A stretch of 64,000 nucleotides of DNA from Persicitalea sp963716085. Lineage in GTDB: Bacteria > Bacteroidota > Bacteroidia > Cytophagales > Spirosomataceae. Made by a program: the position numbers and the translations under genes. This document shows, in pieces, positions 44,969-54,412 of the stretch (the first letter of the stretch is position 1; each line of letters starts with the position of its first letter). The DNA is taken from NCBI GenBank assembly GCA_963716085.1, contig OY970288.1:3720001-3784000 (forward strand). The letters run 5' to 3'. Under the pieces are notes generated by a model. That model was not told the origin of the DNA. It searched no databases and worked only from the letters and a program-made list of their open reading frames with translations.

Positions 44969-45742
44969 AAAAACAGAGCCCTCTTCGGTTTTGGTGGAGT
45001 TGGCGATCATTTTGCTGATGGTTTTCATTTCTTCGGCGGTGAGGTTGCGCCATTTTCCGGTGGACAGGTTGGCCAGGGTCACGTTCATGATGCGGGTTCG
45101 GCGCAGGCGGGTGACGGCGTAGTCGAGGTAGCTGCACATCCGGCGGATTTGGCGGTTGAGGCCCTGCGTCAGGATGATGGTGAACGTGTAACGGCCCGTT
45201 TGTCGCACGACGCACTTCTGGGTGACTGTGTCGAGAATCGGGACACCATTCTGCATTTTTCGGATGAAATCGGCCGTCACGGGGCGATCGACGGCTACCT
45301 CGTACTCCTTCTCGTGTTGGTTGCCCGCGCGCAGGATTTTGTTCACGATGTCGCCGTCGCTGGTCAGGAAAATCAGGCCTTCGGAGGGTTTATCGAGCCG
45401 CCCCACCGGAAAAATACGCTCGGGATGACCGATGTAGTCGATGATGTTTCCCGCGATGTGCTGCTCGGTCGTGCAGGTGATGCCTACGGGCTTGTTAAAA
45501 GCCAGATACACCTCGGCCTTCCTTTTTGCAGAAATCGGCTTCCCATTTACCCGCACCTCGTCACCCACAAAGGCCTGGTCGCCCAGGCCCGCTACCCGGC
45601 CGTCAATCGTGACCAGGCCTTGCGCGATGAGCTTGTCGGCTTCCCGCCGCGAGCAAAACCCCGTTTGGCTAATGAACTTATTTAGCCGCGTGCCAGAATC
45701 CATCCCGGTGCGGGATGCCTCCTCCTCGTTATCATTCATCAT
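44957..45742 (-). CDS. rluF: 23S rRNA pseudouridine synthase, RluF/RluB family
   Basis: 261 residues. An N-terminal S4 RNA-binding domain (TRLNKFISQTGFCSRREADKLI) is followed by the catalytic domain with LAFNKPVGITCT, catalytic-Asp motif GRLDKPSEGLIFLTSDGD, and LTQGLNRQIRRMCSYLDY. This fits RluF (pseudouridine 2604 of 23S rRNA) better than RluB/RluE, but the exact site is inferred. Its ATG overlaps the eutC stop (ATGA), so translation is coupled. C-terminus is tailed by acidic residues partly encoded in repeat sequence. Confidence 0.9.
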   Translation of the reverse strand: MMNDNEEEASRTGMDSGTRLNKFISQTGFCSRREADKLIAQGLVTIDGRVAGLGDQAFVGDEVRVNGKPISAKRKAEVYLAFNKPVGITCTTEQHIAGNIIDYIGHPERIFPVGRLDKPSEGLIFLTSDGDIVNKILRAGNQHEKEYEVAVDRPVTADFIRKMQNGVPILDTVTQKCVVRQTGRYTFTIILTQGLNRQIRRMCSYLDYAVTRLRRTRIMNVTLANLSTGKWRNLTAEEMKTISKMIANSTKTEEGSVFNDE

Positions 45743-46569
45743 TCAGTCTCGTCCTGGGGCAGGTTAGCGGTTGGCGGCATAAGTTCATTCGCAAAAGTAC
45801 CGTAATCTTTCAACCCGACCCCACTCAGGCGGTGGGTTTTCATTTCCTGCAACAAATAAAAGATCTTCTCGGCGGCGCGTTCGTAGCCCAGGCCATCGGG
45901 GCGGATGTTGGAGACACAGTTGCGCCGCTCGTCGGTCAGGCCCGTGCGCGGGCCGTGCGTGAGGTACGCCCCCAGGCTGTGCGGCGAGGTCAGGCCGGGG
46001 CGTTCGCCGATGAGGATGAGCGTCATTTCGGAGCGCAGGCCCTCCCCGATTTCGTCGGCGATGGCCACGCGGCCTTGTTCCACCAGCGCGACCGGAGACA
46101 GCCGCCAGTTTGCCGCCCGGATTCTGGGCAGCAGCAACCGCACGACCTCAACGGCGTGGGTGTTCACCGCCACGGCAGAAAGCCCATCGGCAATGACGAT
46201 GCCAAGGTCGTTGGCAATTTGGGGGATCTCCTCGATTTTTCGGCAAGAATCCTGGTGCAGTTTTCGACCGTAATCGGGCCGAAGCAAGTACTCCTGCCGA
46301 TCCGCCGCCCGACTCCGCAACCGCAGGGAGGACAGCCCGATTTTCTCCAACTCACCCGCCACCCGTTCCAAATCAAAAACCGAATGCACCGCATCGCGGG
46401 CACGCGCGTGATCGAGGTTGAACTCCAGCAACCGCCGCGTGGGCAGGCTGTGGCCCGTCCGGCCCAATGCCACGCGGGCGGGGGTGTGCTGGCGAAGGTC
46501 GAGGAGGGTTTCGGTCAGCGCGGTAAGGTAAGTGGGCGTCTTGTCTTCGGCGGGTGAGGCATTGTTCAT
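45739..46569 (-). CDS. eutC: Ethanolamine ammonia-lyase small subunit
   Basis: 276 residues matching EutC: ALGRTGHSLPTRRLLEFNLDHARARDAVH, QEYLLRPDYGRKL, VIADGLSAVAVNTHAV, GERPGLTSPHSLGAYLTHGPRTG and RRNCVSNIRPDGL. EutC with EutB forms the cobalamin enzyme splitting ethanolamine into acetaldehyde and ammonia. The large subunit gene eutB, normally directly upstream, is absent: a terminator and susD precede eutC. Either eutB lies elsewhere or the enzyme is incomplete. It overlaps rluF by four bases, an unrelated pairing. Confidence 0.92.
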   Translation of the reverse strand: MNNASPAEDKTPTYLTALTETLLDLRQHTPARVALGRTGHSLPTRRLLEFNLDHARARDAVHSVFDLERVAGELEKIGLSSLRLRSRAADRQEYLLRPDYGRKLHQDSCRKIEEIPQIANDLGIVIADGLSAVAVNTHAVEVVRLLLPRIRAANWRLSPVALVEQGRVAIADEIGEGLRSEMTLILIGERPGLTSPHSLGAYLTHGPRTGLTDERRNCVSNIRPDGLGYERAAEKIFYLLQEMKTHRLSGVGLKDYGTFANELMPPTANLPQDETE

Positions 46570-46609
46570 AGGGTAGCGGGTTTCATAGGCAATAGGAAGT
46601 CAATCTACA

Positions 46610-46646
46610 ACAAAACAAGAAAAGCCCCCGAATACGGAGGCTTTTC
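46610..46646 (-). terminator. Terminator of the susCD operon
   Basis: AAAAGCC (46621-46627) pairs with GGCTTTT (46640-46646) with inner CCG/CGG pairs. On the minus strand it is followed by TTTTCTTGTTTTG. Confidence 0.75.
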
Positions 46647-46715
46647 CCTTCTTATGGTGAATGATAGAACGATAGCGGACGCCGCGCGAAATAGATCAGA
46701 AGTCCAGTATTCTAT

Positions 46716-46737
46716 CATTCACTCATTCACTCATTCA
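46716..46737. repeat. Octamer repeat CATTCACT, 2.75 copies
   Basis: The reverse complement reads GAATGAGTGAATGAGTGAATG and is flanked by TTTTGAAT, the same family as the copies near 7914, 17114 and 27716. It lies just past the susD stop codon. Confidence 0.85.
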
Positions 46738-46744
46738 AAATTAA

Positions 46745-48427
46745 TCAATACCCAGGATTCTGCGGGAAGGCCGCATCACCACCTTCCACCCGGTCGAGCT
46801 GGTTCTGGGGAATAGGACGCAGCAAGTGCATCGGGGCGATGTTGGGCGCGGCCTGCTGATTGTGCAGCTTCACGCGCTCGATGAGTATTCCCCAACGCTT
46901 GAGGTCGAACCAGCGGCGCATTTCACCGTACAGTTCACGGGCTCTTTCCTCGTAAATCAACTCCATCGTCATATCTGCTTCGGTCACCTCCATGGCTTTT
47001 TCCTTGCCCGGCCAGGCCGCGCGGCGACGTACCATGTTCATGGCGGCGGTAGCCCCAGCCTTATTGCCTGAATTCAATAGAGCCTCGCTCAAAATCAGGT
47101 AAGTCTCGGCCAAGCGATAGTTGAAATAATCGCGCGTCCCCTGAAACTGAGTACGGTCGGCACGGGCACCATCGAGATGCTTGCGCAAGGCGGGGAAAAC
47201 CCGCTCGGTATAAGCACTAGGTACCAGCACTTGGTAAGGGCGCTTGGCTCTCTCGGCCACTGACATTTCAAAACCAGGATCGAAGATGGTTGTATCGCCT
47301 AACGCGAACGTAACCGTGGCTTTCGACTTGTCAAAACTCGTGTTGTATTTGCCCGGCTTGTTGGAATAATACACATCCTTGAAAGTCTTGTAGTAGCGGC
47401 TGTCGTTTGTGCGGTTGGCCAGGGCAAAAACCTTGTTCAGCGTGTAGTCCGTCGGACGGTACCGCTTGAAAGGACGACCGTTCTCGGTGTCACGCTGCAT
47501 ACCGGGCAACACATCGTACTCCATCAGGAAGAACACGTGCGAGTTGTTACCACCGCCGTTGGTGAGCGGATCGGCGGTGTACTGCGTGGCAAAAACAATC
47601 TCGTTGTTCTTCTCATTGCCCTGCCGATATACATCGGCGAAGTTAGGCAGCAGCCGGAAACCGTAGTTGTCGATCACATTTTTGGCATAGGTCGCCGCTT
47701 TGGCGTAATCGTCTCCCGCCTTGGCTTCGGAAGTGGCTTTAGTCAGATACACATCGGCCAGCATCATTTCAGCCACGGCCTTGGTTACGCGGCCGTACTG
47801 AGCCGCCTGCCCCTTGTTTTCCAAATCGGGCAGTGCCTCGGTCAGGTCCTTAAGGATAGCCTCGTACATCTGCGGGATGGTAGCACGAGTAGCGACCTTC
47901 GTGGGAGCCAGTGTTTCGGCAAGGCGCAGATCCACACCGCCGTACAAGCGGGTCAGGATAAAATAGTAGTGCGCCCGTAGTGCCTTGGTCTCCGCCACGC
48001 GCTGCTTCTTGGTTGCTTCGGCGATACCTGTCACGTCGGGTCCGCGCTCGATGACCGCGTTAGCTGCGTTGATGCCTCTGTACAGCAAGTCCCACACTTC
48101 GCGCGGATGATCAGCTCGTGAGTCGAAGGCTCCATCGTAGGTATTGATGAACTTGTGGCTGCCATCCGCCCCGTTGGTCGTGATGTCCGTCCCGAAGACG
48201 GTAAAGTTGTTGCCGCGTTCGGTGCCATACCAATCACGTAGTGTAGCGTAGGTAGCATTGACGCCGTCGTTGAAACCTGCGGCGGTGTTAAGGTAGTCGC
48301 TGCCAATATCGGAGATGATGGTCTCATCAAGAACGCTTTCGCTGCACGACTGACCTGCCAGTAGGGCCAGGCCTAAAACCCCGGTACGCAGGAGTTTTGG
48401 AAAGCCGTTTGTCAGTTTTTTATTCAT
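46745..48427 (-). CDS. SusD/RagB-family surface glycan-binding lipoprotein
   Basis: 560 residues. A lipoprotein signal ends LLAGQSC (Cys near residue 28). Mature sequence has the SusD start (LDETIISDIGSDYLNTAAGFNDGVNATY), helical TPR-like core (ETKALRAHYYFILTRLYGGVDLR, ATSEAKAGDDYAKAATYAKNVI) and C-terminal MTMELIYEERARELYGEMRRWFDLKRWG, then QLDRVEGGDAAFPQNPGY. It caps the SusC barrel in the outer membrane and binds oligosaccharide. It follows susC by 37 bp in the same operon. Confidence 0.96.
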   Translation of the reverse strand: MNKKLTNGFPKLLRTGVLGLALLAGQSCSESVLDETIISDIGSDYLNTAAGFNDGVNATYATLRDWYGTERGNNFTVFGTDITTNGADGSHKFINTYDGAFDSRADHPREVWDLLYRGINAANAVIERGPDVTGIAEATKKQRVAETKALRAHYYFILTRLYGGVDLRLAETLAPTKVATRATIPQMYEAILKDLTEALPDLENKGQAAQYGRVTKAVAEMMLADVYLTKATSEAKAGDDYAKAATYAKNVIDNYGFRLLPNFADVYRQGNEKNNEIVFATQYTADPLTNGGGNNSHVFFLMEYDVLPGMQRDTENGRPFKRYRPTDYTLNKVFALANRTNDSRYYKTFKDVYYSNKPGKYNTSFDKSKATVTFALGDTTIFDPGFEMSVAERAKRPYQVLVPSAYTERVFPALRKHLDGARADRTQFQGTRDYFNYRLAETYLILSEALLNSGNKAGATAAMNMVRRRAAWPGKEKAMEVTEADMTMELIYEERARELYGEMRRWFDLKRWGILIERVKLHNQQAAPNIAPMHLLRPIPQNQLDRVEGGDAAFPQNPGY

Positions 48428-48464
48428 GATCTATGATTTTATTTATTTCTAAAATTTCGGTTGA

Positions 48465-51400
48465 TTAAAACTTGGCGTTGATGCCGAAGGTAATGACGGA
48501 AACGGCTGGCGACAAGTCAGCGCCGATGCCTTGGTTCTCGTTGCTTCGGCCGTTATTTCTGTTATCCAGTTCTACCTCGGGATCTATTCCCTTGTACTTG
48601 CTCCGGTACTCCGAGAAAATAAACGGCTGCTGGACACTGGTGTACAGGCGCAGGGCGGTCATTCCCAACTTGGCTGCCCAGTTTTTAGGGACATTATAGC
48701 CCAGGCTGATGTTGCGCACTTTCAGGAAGGAGCCATCGAAGTACCGCAGCGTGGAATTATTGCGGGGACGCTCCTGATATTGGTTCGGGCGAGGGAATTC
48801 GTTCGTCGGGTTATTCGGCGTCCAATAATCGATGTCCAGGTTGTTATAACGACCGGCTAATGTATTGTTGTTAGCGTGAAAGTCACTGATGATGAATTGA
48901 CCCGCCCGGGCGTACAAAAAGAACATCAGGTCAAAGCCCTTGTAGTTGAGGCGGTTGGTCATGCCCGCTACGAAAGCAGGAACGGCCGAACCAAGTATCT
49001 GACGGTCGTTGGCGTTGATCACCCCATCGTTGTTGAAATCCTCTATTTTGACCTCCCCGGGATTAAAACCATACGACTTAGCCAGGTCAGCCTCGTCGGT
49101 CTGCCAAATTCCGATCTTCTTCAGGTCATACACGACGGACAAAGGCTCACCGATAAAACGACCGGCGGCGATGTCGTCCACCTTACCGTTGGCCAATTCT
49201 ATGATTTCCTCCTTGTTGCGGTTAAAAGTAAAGTCGGTTCTCCATTCGAAGTCCCCTCTGTCTATGTTCACCGTTGTAAGGGTCAACTCGATACCCGTGT
49301 TGCGCGTGTGTCCGATATTGGTCGTAAAGCCCCCGAAACCCGTAGAGTTCGGCAGCGGCTGCGGGGCCAGCAGGTCGGTGGTGTTGGTAACATAGAATTC
49401 TAATGATCCCGATAAACGGTTACTGAAAATGCCAAAATCGAGGCCAGCATTGGCCGTGGCCGACGACTCCCATCTCAAATCAGGATTCCCGATGGTATTT
49501 GGGCGGTAGCCGAAAGCGGGGCTGTTTTCCCAAGCGTACGAAGTCCGTGAGAGTCGAGCCTGCGTTTGGTAGGGATCGATGGCCTGGTTACCCACGGCAC
49601 CATAGCTCAGGCGCAGCTTCAGCAGATCCGTCCAGCGAACGCCCTGCATGAAGTCCTCACCAGTGATGTTCCAGGCGAAGGCGACCGAAGGGAAATAGCC
49701 GAATTTGGTATTGGCACCAAAACGCGAGGAACCATCGGTTCGAATCGTCGCCGTAAGGTTGTATTTATCCTTAAAAGAATAATTGACCCGCGCCATGTAG
49801 GATAGCAAGGTCCACTCTTCCAGATCCGTGAACACACTCTGCACCTGGCTGGCGTTCCCTACGTTGTAAAACTGCTGTGATTCAGCCGGAATTCCGGTGA
49901 CGGCGATACCTGAACGCTCGCGGTTGTCCCGCTGGATTGACTGAAGCAGCGTCACGCCAAAGTCGTGCACCTGGTTGAACTGCTTGTTGTACGTCACAAT
50001 GTTCTCGAGCGTGTAGTTGAAACGGAACTCGTTGTTGGTATTTCCCTGCGCGGGCGCCCCCCGGCGCGCGTTAGTCTCGCTGCCGAAGAAACGGCCATAG
50101 CGGTCGATCTTGATGTCAGGGCCAAAGTTGACCTGGTACTTCAGACCGTCGATGATCTCCCACTTGCCGTAAATGCTGTTAAAAATCCGGTAATTCTTCC
50201 GCTCATTGATTACAGCTCCCGGCACAATCTCAGCGTAGGGATTCGTACGCAGTCCATCCTGCGTGGGCAGGAAGATGAGGTTGCCCTCATCGTCGAAGGG
50301 CTTACCGAGAGGGTTCTCATCCAACGCGCCACCGAGCGGGTTAAAGTCCTCCCCGTTGCGCAGGCTGTACACCGCCAAGGTGGAAGTACCAAAACTCAAC
50401 TTATCGCTAATCTTGTGATCGAGGTTGACGCGGAACGTATAACGAGTAAAGTCCTGGTTTTTAACCACGCCCTTGTCCTGAAAGAAGTTACCGGAGAGGT
50501 TGAACTGGGTTTTCTGCGTTCCGCCTGATACGCCCACCTGATAGTTGTTTATGGTACCCGTGCGAAGCAAAGCATCAGGGTAATCCGTGCTACGCCCCTG
50601 GCGTATCCCTTCTAACTCAACGGGTTCGAATATCAGCGCGTCTGCCTCAGGCGTAGCGGGGCCAGCCGGGTAGTTTGGTTTGTCCCCCACCCGGCGCGAC
50701 TCACGCTTGTACTCGGCAAATTGCGCGCCGTTCATCACATCGATCCGGCCCAACGATTGGTTGACACCGCTGAATGCATCAACGCTTACCACGGTCTTGC
50801 CCGGTGTACCGCGCTTGGTAGTGATAAGCACAACGCCGTTTGAACCTCGTGAACCATAAATGGCCGTAGAGGAGGCATCTTTAAGTACCTCCATCGAGGC
50901 AATGTCGTTGGGGTTGATGTCCTCAATTCCACCAAAAATAGGAATACCGTCGACCACGAACAGCGGGTCGTTGGAACCCGTAAAAGAGCGTCGACCCCGG
51001 ATACGGATTTGCGGAGCCGAGCCGGGCTTACTACCCGCTTGGTTCACATCGACACCCGCCGCGCGACCTTGCAGAGCCTGCTGGGCGTTGGTGATGGGGA
51101 GTTCGCCGATTTCCTTGGCGCTCACCGATGAGATAGCTCCCGTTACCTGACTTTTCTTTTGGGTACCATACCCTGTTACAATGACTTCGTTCAACGTTTT
51201 CAGATCGACGCCCAAATTGACATCGACCACGCTGCGGTTGCCCACGGCGATTTCCTGAGTAGCAAATCCTACTGCAGAAAATACCAACGTGGGGTTGTCG
51301 CCGGTGGCATTAATGGAGTAGCGTCCATCCGCATCGGTGGTGGTACCGGCATTGGTGTTCTTAACGACGACCGTCACGCCGGGTACGCCCGTATTGTCTT

Positions 51401-51560
51401 CGGCGGAAGTGATGGTACCCGTCACGGTGCGGTCCTGGGCGAGCGTGAGCAGCGGAAGCGATCCTAATGCGCAGAGGAGTAAGAAAGAGGCGATTCGGGA
51501 AGCGCACAATTTTTTGCTACTCCGCACTCCCCTTGATTTTTGGGTAAATGATTTTCTCAT
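48465..51560 (-). CDS. SusC/RagA-family TonB-linked outer membrane transporter
   Basis: 1031 residues. A long basic signal peptide (about 1-42, ending LTLAQ) is followed by a carboxypeptidase-regulatory-like domain (TVTGTITSAEDNTGVPGVTVVVKNT), the SusC signature LNEVIVTGYGTQKKSQVTGAIS (TonB-box region), a plug with NGVVLITTKRG, and a 22-strand barrel ending SVITFGINAKF. It imports the glycan delivered by SusD, powered by TonB. First gene of the locus, with a lyase and a FecR-like stub further upstream on the same strand. Confidence 0.96.
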   Translation of the reverse strand: MRKSFTQKSRGVRSSKKLCASRIASFLLLCALGSLPLLTLAQDRTVTGTITSAEDNTGVPGVTVVVKNTNAGTTTDADGRYSINATGDNPTLVFSAVGFATQEIAVGNRSVVDVNLGVDLKTLNEVIVTGYGTQKKSQVTGAISSVSAKEIGELPITNAQQALQGRAAGVDVNQAGSKPGSAPQIRIRGRRSFTGSNDPLFVVDGIPIFGGIEDINPNDIASMEVLKDASSTAIYGSRGSNGVVLITTKRGTPGKTVVSVDAFSGVNQSLGRIDVMNGAQFAEYKRESRRVGDKPNYPAGPATPEADALIFEPVELEGIRQGRSTDYPDALLRTGTINNYQVGVSGGTQKTQFNLSGNFFQDKGVVKNQDFTRYTFRVNLDHKISDKLSFGTSTLAVYSLRNGEDFNPLGGALDENPLGKPFDDEGNLIFLPTQDGLRTNPYAEIVPGAVINERKNYRIFNSIYGKWEIIDGLKYQVNFGPDIKIDRYGRFFGSETNARRGAPAQGNTNNEFRFNYTLENIVTYNKQFNQVHDFGVTLLQSIQRDNRERSGIAVTGIPAESQQFYNVGNASQVQSVFTDLEEWTLLSYMARVNYSFKDKYNLTATIRTDGSSRFGANTKFGYFPSVAFAWNITGEDFMQGVRWTDLLKLRLSYGAVGNQAIDPYQTQARLSRTSYAWENSPAFGYRPNTIGNPDLRWESSATANAGLDFGIFSNRLSGSLEFYVTNTTDLLAPQPLPNSTGFGGFTTNIGHTRNTGIELTLTTVNIDRGDFEWRTDFTFNRNKEEIIELANGKVDDIAAGRFIGEPLSVVYDLKKIGIWQTDEADLAKSYGFNPGEVKIEDFNNDGVINANDRQILGSAVPAFVAGMTNRLNYKGFDLMFFLYARAGQFIISDFHANNNTLAGRYNNLDIDYWTPNNPTNEFPRPNQYQERPRNNSTLRYFDGSFLKVRNISLGYNVPKNWAAKLGMTALRLYTSVQQPFIFSEYRSKYKGIDPEVELDNRNNGRSNENQGIGADLSPAVSVITFGINAKF

Positions 51561-51620
51561 TGGTTTTTGGTTGAATTGAAAAATTAAATTGTACTTATTA
51601 AAACTGTAATTGCACTAAAT

Positions 51621-52130
51621 TTATTTCAAATTGCCTTCGCTTTTGGTGCTATCGGGATACTGATGCGTCTTAGCCGTGTCTTCGTGAGCCACGTTGCCTT
51701 CGCCGAGTGGAGCCAACGCATTTTGGTTGTTGGTGCCGTCGGGATAAAGGGGTTTTTCCTGCATAAACAAAAACAAGATCATCACTACCGTGGCCCCGAT
51801 GCCCATGATCCACTTCAAGAAAGGCCCGCTTCCAGCCCGGTGTGTAAAACCTGAGGCGAGGCCTTCTGTTTCGGGCAACTTAATGAGCGACCGCCGAATT
51901 CGCTGCCAAATCGACCGGGTCTCCTCCGGTGAAATTTCCCCCTCCTCCCAATCCGAAACCGTGTCGACCAACTCCTTGGCCGACTCCACGACCTCGGCCT
52001 GCTGCGGATGATCGCGCACCCAGTCGACCCAAAACTTGGCTACGTGCGAATCGTCAGGATGGCGTACCCACCTGATAAACAGGCGTTCCATCGCTAATTC
52101 TTCGGCCGTATATTCCGAGTAGGGTTTCAT
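51621..52130 (-). CDS. FecR-like N-terminal fragment with one membrane helix
   Basis: 169 residues. The first 100 resemble the cytosolic anti-sigma part of FecR proteins (MERLFIRWVRHPDDSHVAKFW, VDWVRDHPQQAEVVE, SIWQRIRRSL). A single membrane helix follows (about 108-126), then a short acidic, disordered tail. The periplasmic FecR domain that senses the TonB receptor is missing. No ECF sigma gene is nearby. It could be an anti-sigma remnant or a short signalling protein of the SusC system; it ends 60 bp before susC. Confidence 0.7.
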   Translation of the reverse strand: MKPYSEYTAEELAMERLFIRWVRHPDDSHVAKFWVDWVRDHPQQAEVVESAKELVDTVSDWEEGEISPEETRSIWQRIRRSLIKLPETEGLASGFTHRAGSGPFLKWIMGIGATVVMILFLFMQEKPLYPDGTNNQNALAPLGEGNVAHEDTAKTHQYPDSTKSEGNLK

Positions 52131-52376
52131 TGGATTGTTCAGGGAGATGGGCTACCGTCCCGCACAAATTCCAATGCATGAAATATTGGACGGGCGGATC
52201 GGCGATTGACCCTTACTTCTATTTTTTGAAAGTTTTGCGTTGGGCTATCAGGAACTTTTAACGTTCCAGTACCCAGCGCGTTAGGGATGGGAAATTTTTG
52301 TTTAAAAATTCGGAACGCATCGGTTCCTTTATACTCCGTCGCAGGATTGTCTAAGAAAGGGGAACACCATTGGCTT

Positions 52377-54305
52377 CTACTTGGTACTTTTTACCTTCCA
52401 CTCGGAAATAGGCTTGGCCGGAGGCGGGGCAAAGGTTTTGTCGGCCGAGAAAGTAGCGTTGAAAGCGTGGGACGAACCAGCGGGCAGCGTGGTTTCAAAG
52501 CCCACCATATACGTATTGGGATTGGGGGCATCGTAGTCGTGGGTAGGCACGGTCGACCAGGTTTTTATCTCGATCGCGGTGGTGGCATCGAAAGTCAGGT
52601 ACATGGTTTTGCCCCGCTGTGAGAGCACTACGGTTTTGCCATCCTGAATAAATATTTGTGCGGGCGTCAGCAGCGTCCAGCGGAGGGTGATGGCTTTGTT
52701 CGGCGAATTCACGCCGGGAGCTTGCACTTCGTCCCGCACCACTACGTACTTGCTGTCGCGCAACACGATGCCACGCTTCACCGAAGCGGCCTGTCCGTCG
52801 TAAACGGTAGAAAGATCGGAGACGACGGCCATGTCCTGTGCGTCATTGGAAAAGGCATCTATTCGGGCGTAGCCTTTCACACGTTGGTACTGGCCGTCGA
52901 TGGTCAGCGTATTGTGCACCAGATTATTGTAGCGAAATATATCCCAGCGCTCGGCGTCCTGTTCGCGACCGAAGAGTTTGATGCCGCGCTCTTCCAATGA
53001 GTTGTAGTTTTGCGGCCCGAAATCCATGGCCCAGCGCTCACCCAGAGCATCCAGCACGAACGAACCCGCATCCATGTGGGCGTGGTTCACCGAGGCGGAT
53101 CCGGCCTTGAAGCCCACGAAAATTGCGTTTGGATCCGTCCAGGAGCTGCGCATCATCGCCACCGGGCTTGGCCCCTGCCCCATCCAGAACTTTTCTTGCG
53201 GCGGCGGCACGTTGTCGAGCTTCATGCCCGCTCCCCAGATCAGCAGGGCGGGCAGGGTGCGGTCTTTCACCAGGTCGCGGCCCGGCTGCTCGTCGAGTAC
53301 TTTTTTCTGCATCCACAATAAGGAGGGATCGTTTTTCTTTTGGGCAAACCAGTAAAGCGCCGGACTGACGCCGTTCCTGTCGCCGCTATCGCCCCAGTTG
53401 TGCACGATGCCCATCGGCCCGACGATGTGCTGCTCGAAGCCTGCCGTCTGCATGAAGCCGGGTATTTGGCTCAGGCCGTAATCGGTACCCAGCGCTTTTT
53501 CCAGAGCGCTAAGAAAAAGCACGTTGAAGCTCGTGCCGTACTCCCAGTAGCCGAAGCCTTCGGGATAGCCACCGTCGGGTCCGTAGGCTTCCATCGGCTT
53601 TGGGATGCTTTCCAGGGCGCGCGTGAGGGTACGCTCGGCCAGTTCCGGCTCGTGTTCGGCGATGGCCAGGGCGCCGAAGGTCATCCCGGCGTTGCAGACC
53701 TGGTTCCAGTTGTGTTCGGCGTTCAGAAACCAGTTGTAATTTTTATCATAGGATGGTTCGAGGCCTTTTTTAAGGATCGCCGTCCGTACTTTCTGGCGGG
53801 TACTTTCGGCGAGATCATCGTGGAGCCAATCGTAGCCAATCGCCACGGCCATCGTCATTTCGGCCACATCGAGAAAGTGCGTGGGGTTCCAGTCGGCGAA
53901 GTCGGCCACGGCCAGCATTTCCTTCTCGGCGCGCTGGAGGTATTTCTTGTCGCCCGTGGTGCGGTAGGCGTAGGACAGCTGAAAGATGCGCCGCAGGGCT
54001 TCTCTGGATACAGACAGGAGCCGTCGGCCCGTCATGATACGCTCGACGGGTGCCGCATTTTGCAGGCGACCGCACTCGGCCAGGATGGCGTCGTGAATAG
54101 TATTCAGCGATTTGTCGCTCTGAACTTTTTGCAGCAGCCCTTTTTCCTCGCCTTTCAGCAGCAACAGGCGCGGGTGCGGGCGTTTGAGGTCAGCGAGCTT
54201 TCCGGTGAGTGGTTTTGTGTTGTCGCCGGGAAGCGGCGTGGCATTTTTTTGGCCGCAAGCGGTGAGGATCGTTAGGGCAAAAATGAATAAAAGCAGGTTT
54301 TTCAT
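52377..54305 (-). CDS. Heparinase II/III-type polysaccharide lyase (lipoprotein)
   Basis: 642 residues. A lipoprotein signal ends LTILTAC (Cys17). An (alpha/alpha) toroid (about 40-370: HPRLLLLKGEEKGLLQKV, LSYAYRTTGDKKYLQRAEKEM, NWFLNAEHNWNQVCNAG, EGFGYWEYGTSF) is followed by the beta-sandwich heparinase II/III domain (FVGFKAGSASVNHAHMDAGSF with conserved His-rich HAHMDAG, then NNLVHNTLTIDGQYQ). These lyases cleave uronate-containing glycans by beta-elimination. Neighbouring SusC/SusD support glycan use; the exact substrate (heparin-like, alginate or other) is not determinable. Confidence 0.9.
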   Translation of the reverse strand: MKNLLLFIFALTILTACGQKNATPLPGDNTKPLTGKLADLKRPHPRLLLLKGEEKGLLQKVQSDKSLNTIHDAILAECGRLQNAAPVERIMTGRRLLSVSREALRRIFQLSYAYRTTGDKKYLQRAEKEMLAVADFADWNPTHFLDVAEMTMAVAIGYDWLHDDLAESTRQKVRTAILKKGLEPSYDKNYNWFLNAEHNWNQVCNAGMTFGALAIAEHEPELAERTLTRALESIPKPMEAYGPDGGYPEGFGYWEYGTSFNVLFLSALEKALGTDYGLSQIPGFMQTAGFEQHIVGPMGIVHNWGDSGDRNGVSPALYWFAQKKNDPSLLWMQKKVLDEQPGRDLVKDRTLPALLIWGAGMKLDNVPPPQEKFWMGQGPSPVAMMRSSWTDPNAIFVGFKAGSASVNHAHMDAGSFVLDALGERWAMDFGPQNYNSLEERGIKLFGREQDAERWDIFRYNNLVHNTLTIDGQYQRVKGYARIDAFSNDAQDMAVVSDLSTVYDGQAASVKRGIVLRDSKYVVVRDEVQAPGVNSPNKAITLRWTLLTPAQIFIQDGKTVVLSQRGKTMYLTFDATTAIEIKTWSTVPTHDYDAPNPNTYMVGFETTLPAGSSHAFNATFSADKTFAPPPAKPISEWKVKSTK

Positions 54306-54412
54306 GGCGAAGTGAGCATTTGGCTGTTACCAGAAAAAGGCGGGGAGGGTCGGGTTTTACTTCTAGAAGCCCGCCCTGACGGCCCCAATGCTTTTCTTTC
54401 TGCCGTCTCGCC

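Noticed and set aside
53340..54275. 311-codon plus-strand frame opposite the lyase gene
   Set aside because: Shadow frame; the opposite strand encodes a clear lipoprotein lyase.
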